Positions 45,671 to 55,030 of a stretch of DNA of 64,000 bases are shown one piece after another. Each line of letters starts with the position of its first letter. Positions within the stretch are counted from its first letter, which is position 1. Origin of the DNA: NCEH01 sp043195195 (GTDB lineage Bacteria; Pseudomonadota; Alphaproteobacteria; Rhizobiales; Xanthobacteraceae); NCBI RefSeq assembly GCF_043195195.1, contig NZ_JBAFWT010000004.1, forward strand, positions 124,001 through 188,000, given 5' to 3'. Below the pieces are notes generated by a model, which made no database searches, was not told where the DNA came from, and saw only the letters and a program-made list of their open reading frames with translations. The translations under genes were made by a program, and so were the position numbers.

Positions 45671-45699
45671 GAAAAAAGCCCCGCCGGACGGGCGGGGCT
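45671..45699 (-). terminator. Intrinsic terminator after the PepSY gene
   Basis: A 9-bp stem (AGCCCCGCC / GGCGGGGCT, arms 45677-45685 and 45691-45699, loop GGACG) is followed on the minus strand by six T residues. It is 33 bases past the stop of the gene at 45732 and isolates it from the Asp-rich gene. Confidence 0.9.
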
Positions 45700-45731
45700 C
45701 TGGGGGAGCTGAGAGGCGGAGGCCAATAATC

Positions 45732-46013
45732 TCAGTCCTTGTTGCCATCCTCATGTTCGATCTTGATCACCTGAAGCGTCGCGGGATGGACGGTCACCTC
45801 GATCCGTCGCCCGTCGGCATCACGCCCGTCGATCTGATAGCAGCCGTCGTCGATCTTAATCCTGCGGACGGCCCAGCCATTCGCCTTGGCGAGCCGGGTC
45901 ACCGCGTCGCGTGGCTGCCAATTGGCCATGGGCACGAAACAGTCGTCGTCGGCGAACGCCGGCCCCATCGGCAGCACCGTGAGAAAGGCCAGAATTGTCA
46001 GTATTTTCTTCAT
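45732..46013 (-). CDS. Small periplasmic PepSY-domain protein
   Basis: The 93-residue protein has a signal peptide (KKILTILAFLTVLPMGPAFA, cleavage at FADD) and a single PepSY domain (about 37-90, with WAVRRIKIDDGCYQIDGRDADGRRIEVTVHP). PepSY domains are regulatory or inhibitory extracytoplasmic modules found with peptidases and flavin-linked reductases. It is divergent from the OmpR-type regulator, an arrangement seen with PmrAB/QseBC-like systems that control such genes. Confidence 0.85.
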   Translation of the reverse strand: MKKILTILAFLTVLPMGPAFADDDCFVPMANWQPRDAVTRLAKANGWAVRRIKIDDGCYQIDGRDADGRRIEVTVHPATLQVIKIEHEDGNKD

Positions 46014-46106
46014 GGGCCAAACTCCGTGCTACGGCCATCGTGAGCGGATGATGCGCGACGAAGCTGACGAGATCCTGAAGCGCTGGACCCACATCTGTAA
46101 GCCTTG

Positions 46107-46124
46107 TGTCAGCCCAAGCCGACA
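46107..46124. promoter_or_regulatory. Imperfect inverted repeat between PepSY gene and response regulator
   Basis: TGTCAGC-CCAA-GCCGACA (7-bp arms with one mismatch) lies 36 bases before the response-regulator start and about 95 bases from the divergent PepSY start. Its placement suits an autoregulatory operator, but sequence alone does not show which protein binds. Confidence 0.35.
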
Positions 46125-46159
46125 TAAGGGGGCGTAAAGATCAAGGGAAACGATGAGCG

Positions 46160-46819
46160 ATGCGCATTCTGCTGATCGAGGACGACACCGTCCTGGGCGC
46201 CGCTGTGCGGGACCAGATCGCGGGGGACGGCCAGTCGGTGGACTGGGTCACGCGCCTGGATGCGGCAGGCGATGCGATGACGTGCGCCGCCTATGATCTC
46301 ATCCTGCTTGATCTCATGTTGCCGGATGGCCGGGGGATCGGATTTCTCAAGCGGCTGCGTGCCCGCGGTGATGCGACACCCGTGATCATCCTGACCGCGC
46401 TCGATCAGGTTTCCGATCGGATCGAGGGGCTGAACGCCGGCGCGGACGACTACCTCGTCAAACCGTTCGACCTGTGCGAGCTGTCGGCCAGGATCGGCTC
46501 GGTCGGGCGGCGCTATTCGGGCAACCCGAATCCCATCATCGCTCACGGTGCACTGGACATCGATCTCGCGTCACGCAGTGTTCGGCGGAACGGCAGGCCG
46601 GTTCAACTCACAGCGCGCGAATGGTCGCTGTTCGAAGCATTTCTGGCGCGCCCCGGACAGCTTCTTTCCAAGACACAGCTCGAAGAAAAACTCTATGCCT
46701 TCAATGCCGAAATAGAGAGCAATACCATCGAGGTGCATATAAGCCGGTTGCGCAAGAAGCTCGGGACCGAGATCATCGAGACCGAGCGTGGCCTCGGCTA
46801 CAGGCTGGGCGCGCCATGA
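46160..46819 (+). CDS. OmpR-family response regulator (PmrA/QseB-like)
   Basis: The 219-residue regulator has a receiver domain (MRILLIEDDTVLG; phosphoacceptor Asp51 in DLILLDLMLPDG; Lys in YLVKPFD). A C-terminal winged helix follows (from about residue 125, RPVQLTAREWSLFEAFLARPGQ and IEVHISRLRKKLG). It is coupled by a 4-base overlap to the kinase gene and probably regulates the divergent PepSY gene and the redox/metal cluster next to it. Confidence 0.93.
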   Translation: MRILLIEDDTVLGAAVRDQIAGDGQSVDWVTRLDAAGDAMTCAAYDLILLDLMLPDGRGIGFLKRLRARGDATPVIILTALDQVSDRIEGLNAGADDYLVKPFDLCELSARIGSVGRRYSGNPNPIIAHGALDIDLASRSVRRNGRPVQLTAREWSLFEAFLARPGQLLSKTQLEEKLYAFNAEIESNTIEVHISRLRKKLGTEIIETERGLGYRLGAP

Positions 46820-48183
46820 GGTGGCCGCGCAGCCTTCAGGCCCGGCTGGGGTTGTCGATCGGCGTCATGCTGACGGTCCTGTGGATCGCCGCTGCCGCCG
46901 TGACGGCGGTGGTTCTTCGCCACGAGATGGACGAGGTCTTCGATTCCTCGCTGCAGGAAACGGCGCAGCGTCTGCTGCCGCTTGCCGTGGTGGACATCGT
47001 CGGGCGTGAGGAAGATGGCGTCATCCAGCGGCTTGGGGCGATCCGCGGGCACGACGAGTTCTTCACCTACATCGTCCGCGACGCGCAAGGACGCATCCTG
47101 CTGCAGTCGCACGCCGCGGACGCCACCGTCTTCCCCCCCTATGACGGGCCAGGCTTCCGCCAGACCGCCACCCACAGGCTCTACAATGACGACGCCCTGC
47201 GGGGCAGCGTCCAGATCACCGTGGCCGAGCCGCTGGATCATCGCGCGGCCATAGCGCGCAAGATTCAGATGGGTCTGGGGCTTCCGCTCCTGGTGGTGAT
47301 CCCCGTCGCGCTTCTGGCGATCCTCCTTGCGGTTCGCGCGAGTCTTGCGCCCCTGCGCCGCTTTCGGACAAGGCTGCAGGCGCGCGATGGAAGGGATCTG
47401 TCACCCGTCCCGGGAGGCGACCTTCCCTCCGAGATCGCTCCTCTGGCGGGCACCTTGAACGGCCTTCTGGAGCGGCTGCAGGCGGCCTTCGACGCCGAAC
47501 GCAGCTTTGCGGCCAATGCCGCCCATGAGCTGCGCACCCCCCTCGCCGGAGCTATCGCCCAGGTGCAACGGTTGCGCTCGGAAACCAGCGATCCCGCAGC
47601 ACGCGTGCGTGCCGCCGACATAGAGGTGACGCTCAAGCGGCTCACCCGCTTGTCCGAGCGCCTCATGCAGCTTGCCCGAGCGGAAGGCGGAAGGCTTCGG
47701 CTGGATCGCTCCGCGGATCTGCGGGCCGTTGCCCGCCTGGTGGTCGAGGATATCGGGCGCGCCGGAGCGCCGGGCCGGATCGCGCTGACGCTTCCGGACC
47801 AGCCGGTGTTGTCGGATCTCGACCCGGACGCCTTCGGCATCCTTTGCAGGAACCTCATCGAGAACGCGCTGCGTTACGGTGTTGAAACCGCCCCCGTCGA
47901 GGTGACTTTGAACGCAGATGGAATGTTCACCGTGGCGAACGAGGCGCCTGTTTTGCCGCCCGAAACGCTGAGCCGCCTGTCTTTGCGCTTCGAGCGTGCC
48001 AGCGCAAGCCCCGACGGCAGCGGTCTCGGCCTCGCCATCGTGGCGGCCATTGCGGAGCGCATCGGAAGTTCGCTCATTCTCTCATCACCGCGCCGGGGCC
48101 AGGCGTCCGGGTTCGAGGCGACAGTCAAGCTTCCGGTGAAAGATCGAAGCGCATCCATTTCTTCCGGCGCCGCAACGCGATGA
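46816..48183 (+). CDS. Sensor histidine kinase
   Basis: The 455-residue kinase has two membrane segments (about 10-35 and 150-177) enclosing a periplasmic sensor region (about 36-150). A HAMP-like linker follows, then HisKA with His237 (FAANAAHELRTPLAG) and an ATPase domain (NLIENALRYG; GSGLGLAIVAAIAERIG). The layout matches QseC/PmrB-type sensors. Stimulus is unknown, but its neighbours suggest metal or redox signals. The ATG at 46816 overlaps the regulator stop. Confidence 0.93.
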   Translation: MRWPRSLQARLGLSIGVMLTVLWIAAAAVTAVVLRHEMDEVFDSSLQETAQRLLPLAVVDIVGREEDGVIQRLGAIRGHDEFFTYIVRDAQGRILLQSHAADATVFPPYDGPGFRQTATHRLYNDDALRGSVQITVAEPLDHRAAIARKIQMGLGLPLLVVIPVALLAILLAVRASLAPLRRFRTRLQARDGRDLSPVPGGDLPSEIAPLAGTLNGLLERLQAAFDAERSFAANAAHELRTPLAGAIAQVQRLRSETSDPAARVRAADIEVTLKRLTRLSERLMQLARAEGGRLRLDRSADLRAVARLVVEDIGRAGAPGRIALTLPDQPVLSDLDPDAFGILCRNLIENALRYGVETAPVEVTLNADGMFTVANEAPVLPPETLSRLSLRFERASASPDGSGLGLAIVAAIAERIGSSLILSSPRRGQASGFEATVKLPVKDRSASISSGAATR

Positions 48184-48798
48184 CGGGGGTTTGGTCGGTC
48201 CAAGCTTTGGGCAGATACCGCAGCGCCTTGGCGCGAACGCGCCCTTCACCCGTTTGGGTCGGACGCGCGTGCCAAGCGACCGAGCTGAACGACGACAAGC
48301 GTCTGGCTGTCTCCTAAAGGCGCCTTACGCAGCGGATGCGCTGAGGTGTTCGGTCTCGGTGTCGAAAATCTGATAATCAATTGAAGTGTATGAATAGCCT
48401 AAAGTAGTGCGAGAATGATAAAATTATACTTTAATGTATTCAAAATACCGAAATTTAAATGAAATTTAATCATATAATTCAGGTTTATTTATGAAATTTT
48501 TACAATAAAATTGGATAATACAATCGGTATCTATTTGATGCCATGGAACTGATATGTGAAAATATTCTGTATTTCCCAGCCCATTAATCGCAGGCAAGCA
48601 TGAGATGCATCAGCAAGACATGCGGGGCAGGGCCACCCGCCGAGGTCGTGCTTACCGGGTGTGCGGCAACGTCTTGATGTGTCACAAGGACTTATCCACG
48701 CAGTCCTGCTAAGATGTTATGCTCGGTTGGTGGGACTTGCCCGTGTTCCGGCTGTTGAGTGCACGCGTGCCGTTTTCAAACATGAGAACAAACATAGA
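48184..48798. other. AT-rich intergenic region, no gene
   Basis: About 615 bases with no supported gene. From 48421 to 48540 only 22 of 120 bases are G or C (18%), in strong contrast to surrounding high-GC DNA. No transposase or tRNA is seen. It may hold the promoter and nucleoid-protein-silenced control region of the following large gene, or mark a junction of acquired DNA. Confidence 0.6.
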
Positions 48799-51700
48799 AT
48801 GTCAAAGCGGCCCATGTCACCCCGAAGGGATCCGCCGCGGTCGAAGATCCGCGCTCCGATGATCGAAGCGATGCCGGCCGGTCCGCATGGCTTTCCGGTT
48901 GTCGGCATTGGCGCCTCGGCCGGCGGGCTCGAAGCCTGCAAGAAGCTCCTTACCGCCATACCTGCCCGCAGCGGGATGGCCTTCATCCTGGTCCAGCACC
49001 TCGATCCCACCCATGAGAGCATGATGGTGGATCTGTTGGCGAGGCACACCTCCATGGTCGTCCTCCAGGCGACGGATGGGATGACGGTGGAGCGCGATCA
49101 TTTCTACGTCATTCCACCCGGATCGGATCTTTCGATCCGCGCGGGACTGCTGCGGCTTTCTCTCCCCAAAGCCCGGCATGGTGCCCGTCTTCCGTTCGAC
49201 TTCCTGTTGCATTCCCTGGCCGAGGCATTTGGCAAGGACGCGGTCGCCGTGGTGCTTTCGGGCACCGGGGCTGACGGCAGCGTCGGCGTCGTTGCCGTGA
49301 AGGAGAAGGGCGGCTTTGTCATCGCCCAGGAACCGGAAGAGGCGGGCTATGACGGCATGCCGCGCAGCGCGATCGCGACGGGTGCGGTGGACCTTGTGCT
49401 GCCGGTCGCCAGGATTCCGCAGGCCCTCATCACGCGCGAACCTCGGCCGGCCACGACCGTTGAAGGCACGGCCTTGGCGGCGATCGTCGAGCTGCTGCGC
49501 ACCAATACCGCCTATGACTTCACCCTCTACAAGCAGGGCACGCTGCAGCGGCGCACCGAGCGGCGGATGGCGATGGCCTCCATCGGCATCGACGGGATGG
49601 ATCGCTACCTCGAGCAGCTTCGGCACGACCCTGGCGAGCTTGAGCTTTTGGCGAAAGACCTTTTGATCAACGTCACGAGCTTTTTTCGCGATCCGAAGGT
49701 CTTTGAATTCCTCGCGCAAGAGATCGTCCCGGACCTGGTTCGCAATCATGCACGCGACCAACCCCTGCGCTTGTGGGTCGCGGGGTGCAGTTCGGGCGAG
49801 GAAACCTATTCCCTCGCCATGCTGTTCTTCGAGGCCATAGCCGCCGCGCAGCGCCCGGTCCGGCTTCAGGTCTTCGCCTCCGACATCGATGCCGACGCGG
49901 TGGCGCTTGCCAGAGAAGGCTTCTATCCCAAGGCCATCGAGGCGGAGGTGTCGACCGAGCGGCTCGCCCGCTTCTTCTCCAGGGAGGAGAACGGCTACCG
50001 GGTCGGCCCCGACCTTCGGGCCGCCGTGGTGTTTACCGTGCAGAATGTGCTCGCGGATCCGCCGTTCTCCCGGCTCGACATGATCTCGTGTCGCAACCTC
50101 TTGATCTATCTGGGCCCGCAGGCGCAGGACAAGGTTGTTTCTCTGTTTCATTTTGCCCTGCGCGAAGGCGGCATCCTGCTGCTCGGCACCACGGAGACGG
50201 TCGGCAATGCCGCTTCCCGGTTCGAGATTCTCTCGAAGTCCGAACGGCTTTACCGGCACACCGGCCGCAGCCGGCCGGGGGAACTCGGGTTCTCAGTGGG
50301 CGTCGGGGACACCGTGCGTGTTCCGGTCCGTCCCTCGCAAGGACATGCCGCGGCGCGCCAGAACACGCTTGCGGAATTATGCCGGCGCCTGGTGCTGGAG
50401 GCCTATGCACCCGCCGCCGTTCTGATCAACCGCAAGTATGAATGCCTCTATTACCTTGGATCGACGGACGATTATCTCAGGTTGGCACCGGGACTTCCCA
50501 TGCATGACCTGCTGTCCCTGGCGCGCGAAGGCGTGCGGACCAAGCTGCGGGCCGCCATCCAGCGGGCGTCCCAGGAGGGCGCGCGGGTCGTCGTCGACGG
50601 TGGACGGATCACCCGGAACGGCGAATCCCATGCCTTCAGCATCGCCGTGCAGCCGGTCCAGTATGAGGGCGAAGATCTGCTGCTGATCTGCTTCATCGAC
50701 GCGCCCGCTCAGAATGGTAAAAGCGGCCGCCCGCCGCCGCGCCGCGATCTTCCCCGCGTGGCCGAGCTTGAACAGGAGCTTGATGCCACGCGCATGGAGC
50801 TTCAGGGCGCCATCCGTAATTTGGAAATCTCAAGCGAAGAGCAAAAAGCGGTCAACGAGGAAGCGCTTTCGGTCAATGAAGAGTTTCAGTCGACGAACGA
50901 GGAACTGCTTGCCTCCAAGGAGGAATTGCAGTCGCTCAATGAGGAACTGACCGCGCTGAACGGCCAGCTCCAGGAAACCCTGGAACGGCAGCGGACGACC
51001 TCGAACGACCTGCAGAACGTCCTTTACAGCACCGATGTCGCGACCCTGTTCCTCGACACCGAGCTGAAGATCCGCTTCTTCACGCCGGAAACCCGGTTGC
51101 TGTTCAACCTCATTCCCGGCGACGTCGGGCGTCCGTTGTCGGACCTCAGTTCGCTCGCCGGCGATGGCGCGCTGCTGTCCGACGCAACAGCGGTCCTGAA
51201 GGATGGCGTGCCGCACGCCCGCGAGATCGCGGGGGCCAACAGCGCGTGGTATCTCCGTCGCATCCTGCCCTATCGCACCCCGGAGAGCGGGATCGGCGGC
51301 GTGGTCATCACCTTCGTCGACATCACCGAGCAGCGGCGGATTGCCGGAGCGCTGGAAGCGGCGAAGCGGGAAGCGGAACTTGCGAATGCCGCGAAGTCGC
51401 GGTTTCTCGCCGCGGCGAGCCACGATCTGCGCCAGCCCCTGCAATCGCTCGTCCTGCTTCAAGGGTTGCTGGCGAAGTCGATAGAAGGGGAGAAGGGCAC
51501 CCGCCTGGTCCTGCGGCTCGACGAGGCCATCAGCGCCATGTCGGGCATGCTGAACGCATTGCTCGACATCAACCAGATTGAAGCCGGCACGATCCGTGCG
51601 TCCGTCGCGAGCTTCCCGATCGATGACCTGCTCAACCTGCTGAAGGAAGAGCTGACGTACCATGCGCACGCCAAGAAGCTCGTCTTGCGTGTCATCCCGT

Positions 51701-53172
51701 GCGGGATTTCGATCGAGAGCGATCCGCGCCTGCTCGAGCAGATGATCCGGAACCTGATCTCCAATGCCTTGAAATATACGTCGCGTGGCCGGGTCCTGGT
51801 GGGCTGTCGGCGGCACGGTGGCCTGCTGCGGATCGAGGTGTGGGATACCGGGATCGGCATTCCGGATCGCGAGCTTCAGGCGATCTTTGAAGAGTACCAC
51901 CAGGTGGACAATGCCGCGCGTGAACGCAGCCGCGGCCTTGGTCTGGGCCTCTCCATCGTGCAGCGGCTCGGCCTCCTTCTGGGTCATCGCGTGCATGTTC
52001 GATCCGTCCCCGGCAAAGGCTCGGTCTTTTCCATAGACGTCGGCATAACGCCGGGCCGGAGCAGGCTGCAGGCGGCAGAGCTTCCGCACGCCGCCGGTGC
52101 CCCCGGAGACGATCGTCACAGGCCGGCGGCGGCCATCCTCGTCGTCGATGACGATCCGGACGTGCGATCCCTGCTTGAGCTGTCGCTTACGGGCGAGGGA
52201 CATATGGTGGCCGCGTCGCGCGACGCCGTCGCGGCACTGGAAATGGTGGAGCGCGGTACGATCCGGCCCGACCTCATCCTGGCGGACTACAACCTGCCCA
52301 ACGGCGTGAACGGGCTGCAGGCCGCCAAACAGCTCCGGGCGAAGCTTCAGGACCGAGTCCCAGTCATCATCCTGACCGGCGACATATCGAAAGAGGCGGA
52401 GCGGGACATCGCGCTCGGCGACTGCGTACAACTGACCAAGCCCGTGAAGCCGAAGGATTTGGCTGGTGCCATGGAACGGCTGCTGCGGCCCAGGGGCGCC
52501 GGCGCGCATCGCCAGGCTCCTCCCGCTGCGACCGGCGCCCCAGCGCATGCCCCGGTGGTGTTCATCGTCGATGACGACAGCCATGTGCGGGAAAGCATGC
52601 GGAGTCTCCTTGAAGAGGACGGCAGGATCGTGGAGGACTACGACAGTTGTGAAGCTTTTCTGGCAGCCTATCATCCCGGTCGCCCGGCATGCCTTCTTGT
52701 GGATGCTTATCTCCCGGGGATGAACGGGCTCGAATTGCTGCAGCGACTCCATGATGCCACAGACCGCATGCCTGCCATCATGATCACCGGCAATAGCGAC
52801 GTGCCGACCGCCGTTCAGGCCATGAAGGCCGGAGCCGTCGACTTCATCGAGAAGCCGGCAAGCCGCAGCGATCTGCTTGCCGCCGTTGCGCAGGCGCTGG
52901 AGCAGTCGCGCGATGCCGACAAATCCTCAAGCCGGCGGGCGGATGCGGAAAGCCGCCTGGCATCCCTGACCGAGCGGCAGCGCCAGATACTGGACCTCGT
53001 GCTTGCCGGCCACCCCAGCAAGAACATCGCGGCGGACCTCGGCCTGAGCCAGCGGACCGTCGAGAACCACCGCGCTTCGATCATGCGGAAGACCGGTTCG
53101 AAGTCGCTTCCCGCCCTGGCCCGCCTCGCGCTTGCGTCGTCCTGGAAGGACGACTCGGAGCCCTTTGCATGA
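48799..53172 (+). CDS. CheB-CheR-PAS-histidine kinase-REC-REC-LuxR multidomain protein
   Basis: The 1457-residue protein (start at ATG 48799; an upstream GTG at 48661 would add 46) contains seven recognisable modules. CheB methylesterase spans about 30-215, with Ser40 in GASAGG, His67 and Asp159 in GTGADGS. CheR methyltransferase spans about 235-500, with a SAM motif in WVAGCSSGEETYS. A coiled coil spans about 679-738 (NEEFQSTNEELLASKEEL), and a PAS spans about 750-850. The kinase has His875 in SHDLRQPLQ and an ATPase domain about 970-1105 (NLISNALKYTS, GLGLGLSIVQRLG). REC1 has Asp1163, and REC2 has Asp1302 in DAYLPGMNGLEL. A LuxR-type helix-turn-helix spans about 1390-1450 (LTERQRQILDLVLAGHPSKNIAADLGLS). 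No signal or membrane segment is visible. It may join adaptation enzymes, phosphorelay and FixJ-like transcription output in one chain; input is unknown. Confidence 0.85.
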   Translation: MSKRPMSPRRDPPRSKIRAPMIEAMPAGPHGFPVVGIGASAGGLEACKKLLTAIPARSGMAFILVQHLDPTHESMMVDLLARHTSMVVLQATDGMTVERDHFYVIPPGSDLSIRAGLLRLSLPKARHGARLPFDFLLHSLAEAFGKDAVAVVLSGTGADGSVGVVAVKEKGGFVIAQEPEEAGYDGMPRSAIATGAVDLVLPVARIPQALITREPRPATTVEGTALAAIVELLRTNTAYDFTLYKQGTLQRRTERRMAMASIGIDGMDRYLEQLRHDPGELELLAKDLLINVTSFFRDPKVFEFLAQEIVPDLVRNHARDQPLRLWVAGCSSGEETYSLAMLFFEAIAAAQRPVRLQVFASDIDADAVALAREGFYPKAIEAEVSTERLARFFSREENGYRVGPDLRAAVVFTVQNVLADPPFSRLDMISCRNLLIYLGPQAQDKVVSLFHFALREGGILLLGTTETVGNAASRFEILSKSERLYRHTGRSRPGELGFSVGVGDTVRVPVRPSQGHAAARQNTLAELCRRLVLEAYAPAAVLINRKYECLYYLGSTDDYLRLAPGLPMHDLLSLAREGVRTKLRAAIQRASQEGARVVVDGGRITRNGESHAFSIAVQPVQYEGEDLLLICFIDAPAQNGKSGRPPPRRDLPRVAELEQELDATRMELQGAIRNLEISSEEQKAVNEEALSVNEEFQSTNEELLASKEELQSLNEELTALNGQLQETLERQRTTSNDLQNVLYSTDVATLFLDTELKIRFFTPETRLLFNLIPGDVGRPLSDLSSLAGDGALLSDATAVLKDGVPHAREIAGANSAWYLRRILPYRTPESGIGGVVITFVDITEQRRIAGALEAAKREAELANAAKSRFLAAASHDLRQPLQSLVLLQGLLAKSIEGEKGTRLVLRLDEAISAMSGMLNALLDINQIEAGTIRASVASFPIDDLLNLLKEELTYHAHAKKLVLRVIPCGISIESDPRLLEQMIRNLISNALKYTSRGRVLVGCRRHGGLLRIEVWDTGIGIPDRELQAIFEEYHQVDNAARERSRGLGLGLSIVQRLGLLLGHRVHVRSVPGKGSVFSIDVGITPGRSRLQAAELPHAAGAPGDDRHRPAAAILVVDDDPDVRSLLELSLTGEGHMVAASRDAVAALEMVERGTIRPDLILADYNLPNGVNGLQAAKQLRAKLQDRVPVIILTGDISKEAERDIALGDCVQLTKPVKPKDLAGAMERLLRPRGAGAHRQAPPAATGAPAHAPVVFIVDDDSHVRESMRSLLEEDGRIVEDYDSCEAFLAAYHPGRPACLLVDAYLPGMNGLELLQRLHDATDRMPAIMITGNSDVPTAVQAMKAGAVDFIEKPASRSDLLAAVAQALEQSRDADKSSSRRADAESRLASLTERQRQILDLVLAGHPSKNIAADLGLSQRTVENHRASIMRKTGSKSLPALARLALASSWKDDSEPFA

Positions 53173-53434
53173 GCTGTGGTGGCGCTTGCCTTGCGCGCGG
53201 ACGCACCGTGCCCCCAGGTTTCCCGCCTGATTTCATTCGATGTCGTGGACATGACGGCGGCGGTAAGTAGTTTCCGACCCTCGCCCCCGCCGCAGCGGGG
53301 AATAATATGGCATGGCGATCCATGCGCGAATGCCTTCGGACATTTGCCGCAGGAACGGGTCGCATCGCTGCGGTGCTGGTTTTCAGAGTGTGCGCCGCGG
53401 CATCTTTTAAGGACGTCCACCCTGGGAGGGTCGC

Positions 53435-53614
53435 ATGTCTACGATTTTGCTGGTTATCATATTGATTTTGGTGCTTGGCGGCGGCGGTGGATATTATGGC
53501 TTCAGCCGGTATGGCGGCCGGGGGGTCGGCGGCGTGCTCGGCCTTCTGCTTCTGGTCCTGATTGTTCTGTGGCTGCTGGGTGCGCTCCAGGGGCTGAGCA
53601 TCGGACATATGTGA
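53435..53614 (+). CDS. DUF3309-family small membrane protein
   Basis: The 59-residue protein has GGGAGGG as a ribosome site, starts MSTILLVIILILVLGGGGG and reads GGRGVGGVLGLLLLVLIVLWLLG: two hydrophobic segments around a Gly-rich, Tyr-containing turn, as in DUF3309 proteins. It is one of many small stress-related or unknown inner-membrane peptides in Rhizobiales. It precedes the broken dehydrogenase gene by 44 bases. Confidence 0.8.
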   Translation: MSTILLVIILILVLGGGGGYYGFSRYGGRGVGGVLGLLLLVLIVLWLLGALQGLSIGHM

Positions 53615-53658
53615 GCATATCCCGCGCAGCGCGGGCTCATCGAAAGCAGGAGAAGCCG

Positions 53659-54695
53659 ATGAAAGCGCTCGTCTATCGTGGACCGGGCCAGAAGGCCCTG
53701 GAAGAGCATGAGAAGCCGCAGATCACGGCGCCGGGCGACGCCATCGTGAAGATGGTCAAGACGACGATCTGCGGCACCGACCTGCACATTCTCAAGGGCG
53801 ACGTCGCAACTTGCGCGCCGGGCCGGATTCTTGGGCATGAAGGTGTCGGGATCATCGAATCCGTAGGCCCCGCCGTCACGTCTTTTCGTCCCGGCGACCA
53901 CGTCCTGATTTCCTGCATCTCCTCTTGCGGAAAGTGCGACTATTGCCGGCGCGGCATGTATTCGCATTGCACCACCGGCGGCTGGATCCTCGGCAACGAG
54001 ATCGACGGCACCCAGGCCGAATATGTCCGCACGCCCCACGCCGACACCAGCCTCTATCCGATCCCGGAAGGGGCCGATGAGGAAGCTCTGGTGATGCTGA
54101 GCGACATCCTGCCCACCGGCTTCGAATGCGGGGTGCTCAACGGCAAGGTCGCGCCGGGCTCCACCGTCGCCATCGTGGGGGCCGGACCGATCGGGCTCGC
54201 GGCGCTGCTGACGGCGCAGTTCTACGCGCCCGCGCAGATCATCATGATCGACCTGGACGACAATCGCCTCGGGTTGGCGCGGCAATTCGGTGCCACGCAC
54301 ACGATCAACAATGCCGACGGAAACGCCGTGCCGGCGGTCAAAGCCTTGACCGGCGGACGCGGGGTCGACGCCGCGATCGAAGCCGTCGGCGTCCCCGCGA
54401 CGTTCGTGCTCTGCGAGGAACTGGTCGCGCCGGGCGGCGTCATCGCCAATGTCGGCGTCCACGGCCAGAAGGTCGATCTCCATCTGGAAACGCTGTGGGC
54501 GCAGAACATCACCATCACCACCCGGCTGGTGGATACGGTCTCGACCCCATGCTGCTGAAGACGGTTCAGGCCGGGAAAATCGACCCGACCCGGCTCATCA
54601 CGCATCGGTTCAGGCTCGATCAGATCCTGGATGCCTATGACACCTTCGCCAACGCCGCGGACACGAAGGCGCTGAAGGTAATCATATCGGCCTAG
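53659..54695 (+). pseudogene. Zinc-dependent alcohol dehydrogenase, frameshifted
   Basis: The 5' part reads as a medium-chain zinc alcohol dehydrogenase. Cys38 and His60-Glu61 form the catalytic zinc site (TTICGTDLH, GHEGVG), Cys90/93/96/104 form the structural zinc site, and the Rossmann fold VAIVGAGPIGLAALL follows. The frame hits TGA at 54556. The downstream sequence (MLLKTVQAGKIDPTRLITHRF, then LKVIISA) continues the family in another frame to 54695. Adding one C to the CCCC run at 54545-54548 restores a 345-residue enzyme of normal length. This is a real mutation or a homopolymer sequencing error; if real, the C-terminal 46 residues are lost. Confidence 0.88.
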
Positions 54696-54802
54696 AGCAA
54701 CTTCAGCAAAAGTGCGCCGCGCAGCTTTGTGCCTGAAATCGTAGATTAAACAGAGACGTAGAGACTATTCGGCGAACCGGTGTTTGCCGAATATGTTCTC
54801 GA

Positions 54803-54894
54803 GTGTTTCCCCGTTTTCATGGAATCGGGAAAACGCTCTACGTCATTGTGTAGACGCGTTTTCTTCACGCGAACCGGTTTCCGCTTCGCGCGAA
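54803..54894. repeat. Dispersed palindromic repeat, copy 1
   Basis: GTGTTTCCCCGTTTTCATGGA and, 55 bases later, GCGTTTTCTTCACGCGAACCG are shared with a second copy at 56811-56890, with divergence between. It has several GC hairpins and occupies the 335-base gap after the dehydrogenase gene, which has no gene. Confidence 0.65.
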
Positions 54895-55030
54895 ACCGCG
54901 CCAGGCGTTCGCGGTTGGCGCGAAGCACTGCAGGTATGAGCCGGCGCGGTGGCCGTGCCGGTCAACTCGGGCTTTGGCTTTGAGAAGGGCTTGCCGGCCG
55001 CATCGCCAGCCCGGACCGCCGGCGCGGGAC

